From: Nymphaea colorata | Taxonomy: Eukaryota; Streptophyta; Magnoliopsida; Nymphaeales; Nymphaeaceae | Length of the DNA: 64,000 nucleotides | Assembly (NCBI RefSeq): GCF_008831285.2 | Contig: NC_045144.1 | Location: 23,267,716-23,331,715 of the forward strand | Direction: 5' to 3' | Shown: positions 35,721 to 48,426 of the stretch, piece by piece | Numbering within the stretch: position 1 is the first letter of the stretch | Layout of the letters: every line of letters starts with the position of its first letter | Notes under the pieces: generated by a model | Told to the model about the DNA's origin: nothing | The model's database searches: none | The model's input: the letters and a program-made list of their open reading frames with translations, nothing else | Made by a program: the position numbers and the translations under genes

Positions 35721-38700
35721 CCCGTCTTGATGGACTCCGGGCTCGTTTTAAATCTGGATTGGGTTTGATTGGTTAATGCATTCTAGTGAGTGATTGAAGC
35801 TACAAAAACACGTCTCGATGCGAGAACGAAAGATAAAAAACAAAGGGAAGGTCCGTGCATGTGCGCGTGGCACTCAATAGCATCAAATTCTGTCATTTTT
35901 GTATATCTGCCTTGGAATTTGAGTTTGGAATTCTCAATTTGAATGTAAACTTGGATTTTGGATCTAATTTGGATCCAGGAGTTGGATTTTGGATTTGAAT
36001 CTTGCATTTGGACTCAAACATGGGTCTAGAGATTTGTTTTGGATCAATTCGTCATGAATTGGACTTAGATAAGGATATGAAAGTTTGTTTTGGGTCTAGG
36101 GTTGGTTTTAAAGCCCCAAAATTAAATCCAAATAAAATAATTGAGATTTTCGTTTGAGTGAAAATGAAATACAATCTTTTTTTGAAAAATTTAGGGTGAT
36201 AACAGTAGTCATAAAGAGAAGGATCTCATGTCACTCTCTTATGACCATTTGTTGGGACTAATAATTTAAGAATGCTATAATTTGGATGACATATTCAATT
36301 TAACAATCTTATGCTTACTCACAATCCTTTAAGTGATAATAGATGCACGAGTTAGCTAGATTCACTTGTACTTACTCCAGTATTTTTTCACTTGGTTTTA
36401 AACTTAGATTTAATATGGTGGCTGAAATTTCATGTTTTTTATTTGTAATTAATTCCACTTTTTTTCCCATAGTTTAATTGTTTAGCCGTTGTTTTGCAAT
36501 GAGACACATGCACTTTACTTTTCTTCCCCTACAGTACCAATATACGTAGGCAAATCATCATTTTGATAAGACATTCATAGATCCAATGTGTATCTTCAGC
36601 TGAATGCTGAATAAATGCATGCATTATTCGATGCAACAATGAGGACAAACTTTAACTGTGTAAAATTAATAGAAGCATGAAGTATTATGGAAGTGTAATG
36701 TTTTTCTTTGTTAAACCATTATGTGGTTCTGGTACATTGGAGCTAGTTTGTGTGTTATGAAGGACATAATATTCGTGGGTGCTTGAGATACAAAGTGAAA
36801 CATATCAATGAATATGTTGGTTACTGAAAACATGTGGACACATTGTAGACATTTTTTATATCTCTTTGTTCCCTAGCATTGACATAAATGTCTAATCCTG
36901 GTAGCAAACAAGCTGTGTCACTTGTTGCACATCTCTGAGAAAAAAAAAATCATTTCTGACCAACCTATTTAGAGTAGAAGACAAGAATGACATAATGTTT
37001 CCTATTTAGAGTAAATGTCTCTTTGCATATGATAACTTATGTGCTTTGTGGTTCCTAGTAGAAAGTTAGAAAATATATATATGTACACACACACACTACA
37101 ACATTTGGGTAGTGTTATAGGGGTTGGGAAATAACATGTAAAGGAGGACTGTAAGAAACACCGAGATGGTCACAATAGGCAAAGAAGTAATGTAAACATT
37201 TAGTCTACTGCAGCGCCAACTCCTTGAATGAAGAAAATGTTAGTAGATTCATATTAATCAGCATTTTGAAGCTCCTTTGAACTTTGCATGGTCAGTTACA
37301 TGAAATTACTTGTTATAACTGGTCTCATATTTAATTTTTGTTGACTCGGTTTTCTACTTGTAATGTCTTGACCTAAAATATACGTTAACTTGTTCTATTT
37401 CCATTCAATCAACTCTCACAGAATGAAGATTGGAGAGCATCACAATGGTACAATTGTAGAATGCCTTCATGATCGCTAGCCTTTTGAAGACAAATAACAC
37501 TTTTAACTTTTTATTTGGCAAAAAATGCATCAGATAATGTTATTATTTGTAGTCAGTTGTTGATAAATGACTAGGTTCTTCCAACTAACACCTAATTTCT
37601 CCTTTGACAAGCTTAATTTGCCACATTCATAGATAATTTTGTTCCCTTGACATAGGTATTAGTTTCACACCCATATGGTTGCCATGCTTTATTACTTATA
37701 TGAGCATCTGACAGCAAAAACTGAAGAAAGAGGTGTCAAGTTTCTCCTTGCAAAAAAGCTAAGAAGAAAAGCGTTGGCAATAAAGATTGTCTTTTGCATT
37801 AACCATTAAGCCAGAGATAGTCTTAGAAGCTTAGTTACTTTGACCATTCTATCAAAGGTTAAAAAGAGCTTCGTTGTTTGATAATAGAGGTGGAAACTAG
37901 CAATCATCTGGTTGGATTGATTCCTTTTTATAATAATAGCAACATGGCTAACATTTGGCTTTATTTTTGCATTGTTTCTTCCTCTTTTCCTTTTTCACTA
38001 GCAACATGGCTAACATTTGGCTTTACTTGTGTTTTTTTCTATGATATTACAAGAAACAAATGGTCTGACTCTCTCTATTCAGACAATTATTTTCTACATT
38101 TTGAATTTATAGGAAACAACTGGGTGCCTCCTTTCAAACAAAGTTCCTAAGTTCAATGAGTTTTACTACTAAAACTACTACAGAGAACCATTTGTTAGGC
38201 ATTTGGAGAGAAATAATCTTCCATAATTTGCTGGTTGAGTATGCCCTGGCCCATGTCAAGGTTCTTGTGTCCTTGGGAACATTGTGAACCCAACATATAT
38301 TAAAAATATTGAGTGATTTGTCATAAACTATGCCTTTGAGGAAGGTTTGATAGTACCATGGCCATTATCACAAAAACATGGTATTGTTTCCTCTTTCTCT
38401 GTTCCTCTTTCTTCATTTTAGTAGTCTAATCCCTTCTAATAGAGTTGTGTCAGGATGGGTTTATTTCTGTGGGTAGATATACGTTTCTTGCATTTTCATA
38501 GATTGTTCTGTAGTGACTATAATTTTAGAAACTCATACAAGTTGAAAAACCTGGTGGAAGGTATTTGAGGCTAAGCTTTTTCCTTTGCAAGAGTGACCCA
38601 TTTAGAATTCTTTTTAGTTCAAGTATCCATCTTTTTTCCCTCTTAAATGATGGAAGTTTCCTTGGCTGTCAAGGTGCATATTCATGAGAATTATTCCTTA

Positions 38701-40395
38701 ACTTGAATGACTATCTCACAACTCAATGTCATATTTTTTTTTGACATGTGAAATTGGTCTTGACAGATTTTTATATGTCCAATGTTAGTAGAAATTGGCA
38801 TTGAATCAAAGTGTAAATTAACATGTAGTTGCACTTTCGTTGCCATACAATGCCTACCCTTATTTGGATTTGCATGGGTACCTTTTTTTGTGGTTCCATA
38901 TAATATGAATTATGTATGCCAAACTCAGACAGCCTTACATGACTTTTAATGTTGGGGCTAAAAATTAAGGTACACAGCTAAAACTGAATCCTCACACTCA
39001 GGAAAACATAATTATCTTCAATGGTAGAACAATTACAAAAGACAACCAGGCTATTCTACTCACCCTTCTAAAGACTCTCTTGCATTATTTCATAAGTTTA
39101 TATCTATTCACCAAAGGGAACAGACATATACCAACCTCAAAAAGAACGTTAAAGCCAGGAGGACAAAATTGTAGATTAAGAGTGAAACCTATGGTGAGAT
39201 ATATCTCAAAGTTCTAGTTCTTAATACACAATCATTATGAGATTATGAAAGCACAGTTGGTTGAATCATGGAAATTTAAATCCATAATATGAGACTCTGA
39301 GCTATTCCTCATATCATAGTAACTTCTTCTTATCCATTCCCAATGTTGTAAAACAGGTACTTAGAAATAATTAAAGTATGAAGTTATTAATCCTTCAGTT
39401 CTTAAGGAAAGATCAGCCAAACCTGCTTGATCTGCAATCTAACTCAACAAATTTCTAATATTTTTATGTCAGAATGTTTATACTTACCCTCTTTAAACAT
39501 ACAGGTTAGTTTCGGTTTTGTATTTACTTCTGCTTATAATTTGATGCAGAGTTGAACTTGAGATCTTGATATTTAAGTGAGTCGGTCTGTACCCTACCGG
39601 AGGGGTGTACAACCTAGTAACAACTATACTATGTCAACTACGATAGTCAATTCCATCTTCATCTGAAGATGTCTTACATGATTTTCATACTTTGTGCAGC
39701 CAATTACATTGAGTGTCATAGATGAGGAATCAATTGGAAAGACTTTCCTAAAAATAAGAGAAATGTTTACGGAGACATTTTTTTGGGTCAGCATTCTAGA
39801 CCAATGTGGCTTCAGCATGTTTTTCAGCATGCTTAGTGCAATTGTTTTGACCTATCTCAAGTGTAAGAACCTGTGGCAGTTCTTAGGAAATCTTACTTTT
39901 TAAAGGACACTAATGCTTTCATTTTGAACATGATATGCATGTCCTATGCACTTACATAATAGAAATGGGCAAATATTGTCGTAAATTTTTAATATAAATA
40001 GTTCAAGGTTCTTGTAGCTTCACATAAGGCTCATAAAAAAATTTGCAACTGCGGCTGATAAAGTTAAAGTCCATGGCTAACATTGTACCAGCCCCTTATG
40101 CCTGATGAATGGGACCCAAGTGGCAGCAGATGTTACCTGTCCATCATTTGATGCTTGTTTTCAAGCATATAGACTACTATGTTGACATGCCTTTGGTACT
40201 TCTTCCAATACTTGTTGGGTAATTCTGAATTTCTGTCGTCATATTGTTATCTGAGAAAATTTAAGATGGATAGGATGGTTAATATTAGCAGAATCCAATG
40301 TGGTGTTACAGTCAAGCAGCTTGAAAGTTGACCTGATTCTATGCATTCTTGAGTGTACATTTTTTTATCATTGGAAAATCAAGAGGTAAGCAAAT
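35721..40395. other. 4.7 kb without a recognisable gene
   Basis: This is A+T-rich, intron- or intergenic-like sequence. The only repeat noted is AGCAACATGGCTAACATTTG at 37938 and again at 38000 (62-bp spacing). Short open frames such as those near 37878-38150 and 39694-39903 resemble no known domain. Confidence 0.5.
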
Positions 40396-40660
40396 ATGGA
40401 ACAAGGGAGAAGAGCTTCCAGTTATTGAAAAATGTTATCAGTGTTGGGGATGTCAGGCTTGCCTTGGAGGAGGACGTTGGTGGCTTGAGCTAGAGTTATG
40501 AGCAGCACATCTCTTTAAGGCACCACATAGGTAGCATCAGCTTCCACCACAACGAATGTGTGGTTTGCTATGCTAAAGAAGAGATCATCATTGAGATCTG
40601 CATTGACATTGTGGAGAAGACAATTTTTATAGGGCTCACTCTCAGTTTGAAGGAATCTGC
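40396..40660 (+). pseudogene. Possible degenerate coding exon, family unknown
   Basis: One frame (NVISVGDVRLALEEDVGGLS, then one TAG, then [20 protein letters not shown] and [17 protein letters not shown]) has a charged, ordered composition unlike the low-complexity frames around it. A single in-frame stop interrupts about 80 codons. I do not recognise the family. It may be an old gene fragment or chance. Confidence 0.25.
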
Positions 40661-40764
40661 AACAAGTGGACATCTTTAGCTAATGAATACACTAGCTCAT
40701 GTTCATAACTGTACATCAGATTTAATACCAGTGCATTGGTAAAATCAGAGATCACATTCTATTG

Positions 40765-40789
40765 ATCTCTCTCTCTGTCTCTCTCTCTC
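40765..40789. repeat. (CT)n microsatellite
   Basis: Imperfect CT dinucleotide run with one GT interruption. Confidence 0.9.
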
Positions 40790-41339
40790 AAGAATTTGTA
40801 AAAACCATACAGTTAGGTCAGGCATAAAACCAGACCCTTTAATTTTTTTTCTAAAAGATTATCTTAAATGAACTATAAACGTGCTAATATATTTATTAAA
40901 AATATTTTGATATAAAACATGTTTTGAATCAAGTTGTTTTCATGAAAAATGTTGATAATATAAGAGCCATTCATTTTTCCTTATTGGAGAAACATTATTG
41001 AAATTAAAAAAAAATGGTCAACTTAATATATTTTTTGCATGAACTTATCCTTATTATCATATTGGTAAGTTTGGATTTCAAATTTTGGAAGATATAAATG
41101 CTGTTTTTAAAAACTGGTGAACTGCTTATCTGTAAATGTCAGATACTCTTAAGGAATTTAACTACGAGTTAGTAGTGGATTAATAAGTTCGTTTATAAGG
41201 GGTTAATTATCTCACACAAGATTACAATGTGCTTTAATTATAAGTAGACTAACCTTAATTAATCTGTGTCTAATTTAAACTAAAACATAATTAGAAGTTA
41301 TTAAAACTTTTGAAAAAGCTGAAAATTGTTTATGACAAT

Positions 41340-42589
41340 TGAAAAGGAAAACAATTAAAGGGGAGGCCGAGTTCCATCCCCCACCATAAGAGAGAGGCAG
41401 AAAAAGGAGAGAGTTGGAAGAGGGATTCTTTTTATCCAAGGCCCAAGGGAGAGGAAGAAGCTAGTGACCTCAGGGATAGTCTTCTACTAGTTTTTTGAAA
41501 GCTAAATTGTTAAAAGTCAGAGTTTAATTCAGGTATGGTGTCTTGGGGTTTGTCTTTTTGTTTTTGGAATTGATTTTTGATTCGTTTAGTGCACAATTTC
41601 GAGTCATACTCTAGGAATCATTATTTTTTAATGTTATATAATATTGACATCTTTTGTTTGATGAAAAACAACTCTGATTGGAATATTTACAAACTCCAAC
41701 TAGCCCTTTGGGCATGTTTTTAGAGAAATTGACCTCACAGATGCATCTTGCATGTTGAAAGATAATAGATACCCCATACAGTTTTTGAAGTGCTCATGCC
41801 ATTTTGTTGGTAGACGGCGGATGCCTACGGCTGGTTGGTGCTGCCCGGCCATGGCCAAGTTGCGGCATACTTACCTAGGCTACAACCGTTGCATGGCAAG
41901 GCCATTATTGGTTGTAAGTTTGGCATGTTTTAGACTTCTTTATATGTAAACATCAACCTTGTCTCATTTGGAGTTTGTTGTGCACACAAGAGCACAATAG
42001 AATGATTATCTTGTCATTTTTGTCCTCGCATGCACGATTGCAGAATTATTCGATTTGGAGACACTTCGCAAGCCCCAGAAGCACTAGTGGGTGTCGTTTG
42101 ATCGCTGCAAGTGTATCATTAGGAAATATTTTAGTGGTTCTCCTTAGAGAGGGTAGGGATTGAGATTTTACATGTTGTGTGACTTGTTGTGAATCTTGTT
42201 GCATCCTATTTAAACATGCATCTTATGATATGGTACGTGGGTATAGTCTAGATATCTGATAGGTAGAGGTTGGAATCGCAATTGGTGCGACTGTGATTTA
42301 CGTGTGAGTTGGACATCTATAAGACGCCTGACGGGCTGCATATGTGTAGACAGACAGGTCAATCCACACACCAATTATGCTAGTTGTTTTTATATTGTGA
42401 TATAGAACATGCCACAGTATTCACTAATTATGGACGCAAAACTGGTACACTATGCATGAATCATATGTGTTGCACCAGATTGTGCCATTCATCAGTTGCA
42501 AAGGCCAATATGATATACTATGCATCCATAACACATGTTGCAATATATTTGTATGAAATGTATGGCTGTAAGTAGCATTATTATAAAAG
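41340..42589 (+). repeat. Probable 5' LTR of a decayed Del/Tekay-like gypsy
   Basis: The stretch ends immediately before a degraded Met primer-binding site (TGGTAGCAAAGCACCC at 42591) and precedes plus-strand gypsy protease and RT sequence. Its left border is not seen, and no second copy lies downstream. The call rests on position only. Confidence 0.4.
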
Positions 42590-45500
42590 TTGGTAGCAAA
42601 GCACCCTCTAACCCTAAGACAATCAAACGATCTCAAGCACCTTTAGCCAAGTGAGATTAGTAGTACTAATTTAATTTCAATATCTTTGTTATTGTTTCTC
42701 TTTGTTACTAGTTGTAATGTTATGATAGTGCTAATTCTAGTTTCTTTACGATATCAGTGTTTTGATTTGTAAGTATTATTCATGATGTCCAGTAGGAGAT
42801 TGTGAAGGCTTGTGCGTCTTGAGAGGGAGAATATAGGTCAAGCAGGACGTCGCAGCTAAGCAACAGCCTGCTGACAAGGTACTCATTCTTGAGACCCTAC
42901 GTACGCTCACAGGGTCTATTCTTGCCCTCATGAAGGCCACTATGTGATAGACTAAGGTGGTTGTTGCACAGCCAGCTGCAGCACCTATTGCAGTTCCTAT
43001 TCTTGCTACTCATCCAATTCCCAGGGTTGAGAACATTGGCATTCAACGATTGTTGACGACCTTTAGATTCCTGGCCTCAATGTGATTGAAGTTACATTTC
43101 CCGTATATTCTTTCATTGCACATGTTTTATTTGATTTTGGTGCTTCTCATTCCTTTATATCTCATAGATTAGCCACTTTATTTGATATTTATATTGTACC
43201 TATACTTTATAAACTTCTGAGAGCCATTGTTATTGGGTTTCAGGATTATTGTACCCAATCTTTGTTTGATGTACCCATTGAGATCTCAGGAGCAGTATGT
43301 CCTACTCAATTGTCACTATGGATTTAGAGTGTTTTGATGTAATCATGGGTGTGTATTGGCTTTATAAGTATGATGCCTATATTGATTGTCATGCTAAGTG
43401 TATGCTTATTTGTACTTTTGAAGTCAATTTGTGGAATTCTAGGCTCAAAAACGTAGGGCATCATCTTAATTGGCAGTCGTTACACTATGTGTGCAGCAAA
43501 GCATTCACTTAGAGGAGATTGCTTACATGGTGAGCTTACTAAGAGTGATGGCAGAGTAACCCCAGCCTTAAAAGATCTCTATTGTTTGTAAATGTGTTCC
43601 CTAAAGGTCTTCTAGAACCACCACCTAGGGGGATCGAGTTCCCAATCTATTTGGTCTTAGATACAGTACTAGACTCAAAGGCGCCTTAGATGATGATGTC
43701 TATCGGCTTTGAGGAGTTGAAGAAGCTTGCAAGAATTGATAGATAAAACTACATTTGCCTTAACATGTCTCCCTGGGGTGCACCACTATTATTGTAAGAA
43801 AAAAGGATGCTTCCTCTACTTGTGCATCGACTATCACAAGCTGAATTTGATAACCATTAGAAATAAGTACCCTTTGTCTCACATTGAAGATTTACTAGAT
43901 GAGTTAAAAGATGCATGAGTATTTATCAAGATTGACTTTAGATCAGGTTATCATCAGTTGTGTAGTAAGGAGGAAGATGTGTCTAAGACTACGTTCAAAA
44001 CCTGGTATAGCCATTATAACTTTCCTGTTTTACCTTTTGGGGCTGACTAATGCTTCTACTATTCTGGACCTAATAAACAAAGTATTTAGAAATTACCTAG
44101 ATCAAATTTGTGATTATTTTCATTGATGATGTGTTGATTTATTCTCCATCAAATGAGGAACATGATGAGTATGTTTCTATGGCATTAAGTACATTGAGGC
44201 AACATTTGTATGTTAAATTGTATAAGTGTAAGTTTTGGCTGGAAAAAAAGTTGAATTGTTGGGTTATATTATTTATAGTCAGGAAGTGGCAGTGGATCTA
44301 GCTAAGGTAGAAGCAGTACAAAAGTGGATGACCCCTACAGCTCCTACTGAGGTACGAGCTTTTCTTGGATTGGTAGGATGCTACAAGCAGTTTATTAGGG
44401 GTTCTTGCAAATAGCTTTGCCAATGACTCCATTATTTAAGAAAGAAGTAAGTTTGTGTGGTCGGGGGGCATGTGACCAGAACTTGTAGACGTTGAAACAA
44501 AGGTTGACAATGACACTTGTTTTGGCTCTACCATCAGGCAGAAAGGGACTTGTAGTTTATACTGATGCTTCCAAAATTGGATGGTGGGGTATTGATACAT
44601 ATCAAGTGTGTTATTGCCTATAAATTTAGATAGCTAAGTCCATATGAGCAGAACTATTCTATCCATGATTTGAAGTCGGGCACTATGGTGCATGCCTTAA
44701 AAAATGTGGTGCCATTGTCTTTATGGAGTAGAGTTTGAAGTATTCACAATCATAAATTTCTTATCTCTTTTCACAAAAGTAGTTGAATTTTTTGCTGCGT
44801 AAATGGACAGAGTATCTCATGGATTATGATTTCAAACTTTCTTTTCATCTTAGGAAAGCTAATGTAGTAGCATATGCACTAAATGACAAATCTAGGGCAC
44901 TTGTACACAACCTAGTTCATCAGACATAGAAAATTATACAGGATTTGACAACGTGGAATCCATTTACAGATAATCGAGGTATGGTTTTCCTTTATGCCTC
45001 AGTACAAATTGATTTATTAAAATGATTCTGCAGAAGCAGAATAAGAATCCAAAGTATGCATAAATGAGGACTTAGTCGGAGTTGGAAAGCGAACTTTCTC
45101 CATGGACCTAAATGCAGGCTCCAATTTCTGGTAGACTGTGCCAGATGAGTAAACACTAAAGACGAGACTTTTGGATGAGTTGCATTGCTTGTGACATATC
45201 ATTCATCTTGGCAGTAACAAGATTAATGAAGATGATGAATGCAGCTTCTAGTAGCCCGGTATGAAGTTCGAATTGCTAATTTTGTGGCTACATGTTTGAT
45301 ATATCAACACGTTAAGGTGGAACATTAGAGGTCGGGTGAGTTATTAGAACCTCTTGGGATTCCACAATGGAAATGGGAAGATACATTTTTTTTATGGGAG
45401 TACTGAAAAGCAGGAGATGACATGATGTCATCTGGGTGACAATCAATAGATTGATTAAGCTAGCTCATTTTCTGCCAATGCAGAGCCTCAATTTGTAAAT

Positions 45501-45690
45501 TTATTAGTTGATCTATATATTGATGAGATAGTTAGATTGCATGGCTTGCCATCTACCATTGTCTAAGACCAAGATTCATGGTTTCCTTCATGATTGTGGA
45601 GTTCCCTGTAGCATGCTTCAGGGACCCAATTACATATGAGTTCAACATTTCATCATCAAACCAATGACCTTCAAATGAAATAACCAAGAA
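42590..45690 (+). pseudogene. Decayed Ty3/gypsy pol, Del/Tekay-like
   Basis: After the primer-site-like TGGTAGCAAAGC, a gag start remnant leads at 43070 directly into a protease (HVLFDFGASHSFISHRLATL), so most of gag is deleted. Next come DVIMGVYWLYKYDAYIDCHA (43320-43400), RT at 43730-44300 ([28 protein letters not shown], polymerase motif FIDDVLIYS), RNase H traces, and integrase at 45200-45690 (DEIVRLHGLPSTIV, SGTQLHMSSTFHHQTND). The GTQL wording is typical of Del/Tekay elements. It has numerous stops and frame changes. No 3' LTR was found, so it is truncated. Confidence 0.8.
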
Positions 45691-46430
45691 GGTAAACTTA
45701 GACTTAGTTCAAATGAAATAAGCAATAAATATTAACATAATCAATCGTAGGTACAATCATATATGAAAGCAAGAGAAATAAACTTAGGGAGAACAGCAAA
45801 AACTCAATTACCCACAACAAAGATGCAAGTTAGTGCTGCAAAGGCAGTCCCCTTGAGAATTCTGGACTCGAAGGCAGATTCTCAACCAAAAGAGCTATGT
45901 ATCAGCAGAACACCATCTCTGGTACGATAAAGAAGGCAATACCAGTGCTACTTGCAACTCCTTCCCAGGTTGGCCTGGCTTAGATTGGATCCTATGCCTT
46001 ACCTAAGTACCAGCATATCAGCAAAATTTGCAGAGAGATAGAGAAGAAAGGTGCTGAAACTAGAATAAGAGTGCATGTTGTAAATCATTGAGAGAGGGGA
46101 AAAGTTAGATTTCTAATCTACCTTTCAGTAACATGCAAACTAGTCTTTAACATATCAAAAGATATGTATTACCACAAATATATTTACAAATTATAATTAT
46201 GTGGTAAAGCTCAAATTAGTTAACACCAAACAGTTTTTTTTTCACAAAAAGAAAATTTCATAGCCAATATGCACGTGATATTTAAGCCATCTTCGGACCT
46301 ATAAAATGAACATGAGAAGTGTTATCCCTAACAAATCATATACTTTTCTGCTATTCATAGAAATTAAAAAGATCATCATATTTCATTGAATATTACCAAT
46401 TAATTGTTCAAACATTGCCATCAACATTTG
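45691..46430. other. Spacer, nothing recognised
   Basis: A+T-rich sequence without coding signal between the end of gypsy integrase similarity and the transposase-like fragment. Confidence 0.5.
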
Positions 46431-46439
46431 GACTTATAC

Positions 46440-46770
46440 TTGTAACTCATGTATTTGTTTTGCATGTCTGGCTTCAAAGTCATGTATCTTTTCAACTTGT
46501 CTAACTTCTAATTTGCACATTTGGTGAGTATGATTGCTTTCTACATTATTCACCTTATTGCATAGATCACCAAACTCCTTTCAATTTCATATTTTGTGTC
46601 ATTAGTTCACATTGACTAGAAACTGCATCAAAAACTTGTGATGGTTTTACCCTCATTCCATAAGTATGCACTCATCCAAATTTGTCTGGTCCCATCACCC
46701 ATGACAAGACATCATTTAGAGATAGCTCATCTCTTATGTCTTCAGGAAGTTGGAATATTGCTTCATTATG
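46440..46770 (-). pseudogene. Probable plant transposase (Ptta/En/Spm, CACTA-associated) fragment
   Basis: The minus strand reads NEAIFQLPEDIRDELSLNDV then LSWVMGPDKFG, a stop, and VHTYGMRVKPSQVF, followed by a charged, coiled-coil-like tail. This resembles the conserved core and coiled coil of the plant Ptta/En/Spm transposase-associated family (DVLTQALG..GRVRG.G.GVTPSSVF). It is short and contains stops. The match is from memory of the family pattern and needs a profile search. Confidence 0.4.
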
Positions 46771-47691
46771 TTGAGCCTACAAATTAATGTAATATTTCAA
46801 TAACATGTATGTTAAATAAATTTTAATTATCATATTGCTAATAATAATGAAGAGGAGAAAGCAAGCAATTTAAGAGATGAGAAGAGATGAGAATTGCTTG
46901 GAAATCCTGAAGCAATTGACGTTTCACCATAAAAAAAAAATGAGAATCATATAGCCGCCTCCTAATGCAACCATGCACTGCATGGGAATGAGCTTGCCCT
47001 TTCATGGATCGTCTCATGGTGTTGGGGTTAACATAAGACCTTAAATCAACATAATCAGCAACAAAAGGGGAAGAGGAAAAAAACAAATTCCTCATTCTCA
47101 GAGCAAGAGAGAGAGAGAGAGAGAGAGAGAAAGAATTTACTCAACATTACTAGCCTCGAACAGGAAGTTGGAGGAAGAAAGCATACAGATGTAATCTAAC
47201 ATCCAAAATTTAAGAGAAAACCAGCCAACAAAATGCGAAAACAAGAAGAGAGTTATGCATAAGTAGTAAAAGAACAACCCGGTGATCAGCCTTATGATAA
47301 ATGAGAATTGTACCTGCAAATGAGGACAGAAACATCAACATTATGCCCAACAACAGAGCTCTTAGATTTACCTTTCTTTCACGGAAGATAACATCATAAC
47401 TTAGCAACCAAATGCCTCTCCAAGTTGAAAACAGCCAACATTTCCGCTAGACTTGCGAAAACTCATGGAGGCCATGCAATGGAAGGAGCGATTGTTCCGA
47501 CCCCGAAGCTTTCACCAAGTGATTCGGGAACACGCGCGCCGGTGGATTTCATAACACGTACGCCATTCAGAAATTAAAGATGACAAATCCAACATACAGC
47601 GAGCCATGTCATGTAGTGTTCATGCGTGGTGATCTCAGAATCCTGCTACGAGCAGGAAAGAAAGAGAAGCTCATCTTCCCAAGCTTTTAAG
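46771..47691. other. Spacer with a (GA)n tract at 47105-47131
   Basis: Non-coding between the transposase-like fragment and copia D apart from the GA microsatellite. A modestly GC-richer patch lies at 47450-47560 with no recognisable feature. Confidence 0.5.
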
Positions 47692-48375
47692 TGTTATAGT
47701 TGTATTCCTCAAAAAGAATGCTTCAACAACAATAAAAGAGGCCAAACCAACACAAAACTGCTGAAAATCGGAGTCACAGGGCTGCGAGCATAAGATCGGG
47801 TTTCCAACACCAATGTTGCAGCAATATATGCTAAGATATATGCTAAAAATGCAGAAAAATATGAGACACCAATTTACGTGGAAAAACCCCCAATAATGAG
47901 GTACAAAACCACGGGCAAGAAAGATATATATTTATACTTCAAAGAGGCAATACAACTACATTGTTCTTCTTGCAGAGAATAGCATAAATCATTCTCAAGA
48001 ATGAATGCACAAGAAAACTACAAGAAAAGAAATCACTGTATGTTCTTCTTTTCTTTCACTTGTTTTCTTCACTTTCTCTCTCTACACTTGAACCCACACG
48101 CTTGCCCAAATCCACAACCATGCTCATCTTCCTCTTTCCTTCTTGCCTTCCTTCTCTCCTTCTCTTCTTTGCCTTCTTCTTCCCCTTCTCCTTGCTTGGT
48201 GTGAGCCACGAGGGAAGACCTCTCTTTCTTTTCTTCAAAAGAGTCAAAAACGAGAGAGAGAGAGAGAGAGAGACATCGTGAGAGCTAGGGCACCATCGGG
48301 GTGCCCTCTCCTTTCTACCGCCCATCACTTAAGTGACGGGTCGGGTCCTCTTTTGAGGCTGGACCTGACCCAACA
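47692..48375 (-). repeat. 3' LTR of copia D
   Basis: Starts TGTTATAGTTGTATTCC and ends GACCTGACCCAACA. The purine tract on the minus strand (GCTAGAGGGGGAGTT) lies directly beside it at 48376-48390. It includes a (GA)n tract at about 48250-48273 and long pyrimidine-rich sequence. Confidence 0.95.
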
Positions 48376-48426
48376 AACTCCCCCTCTAGCCTCAAGAGAG
48401 GGAACATACCTGTAAAATGAACAAAA

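Noticed and set aside
37070-37130. CACTACAA next to a (CA)n run as a second CACTA end
   Set aside because: The CACTA arises at the end of the CA repeat and lacks subterminal repeats.
39540-39625. Resemblance to tRNA-like or SINE sequence (TTGAACTTGAGATC)
   Set aside because: Too short and without supporting structure.
48056-48415. Open frames in all directions in the copia D LTRs
   Set aside because: They are caused by pyrimidine-rich and (GA)n repeats, and the same frames differ between the two LTRs.
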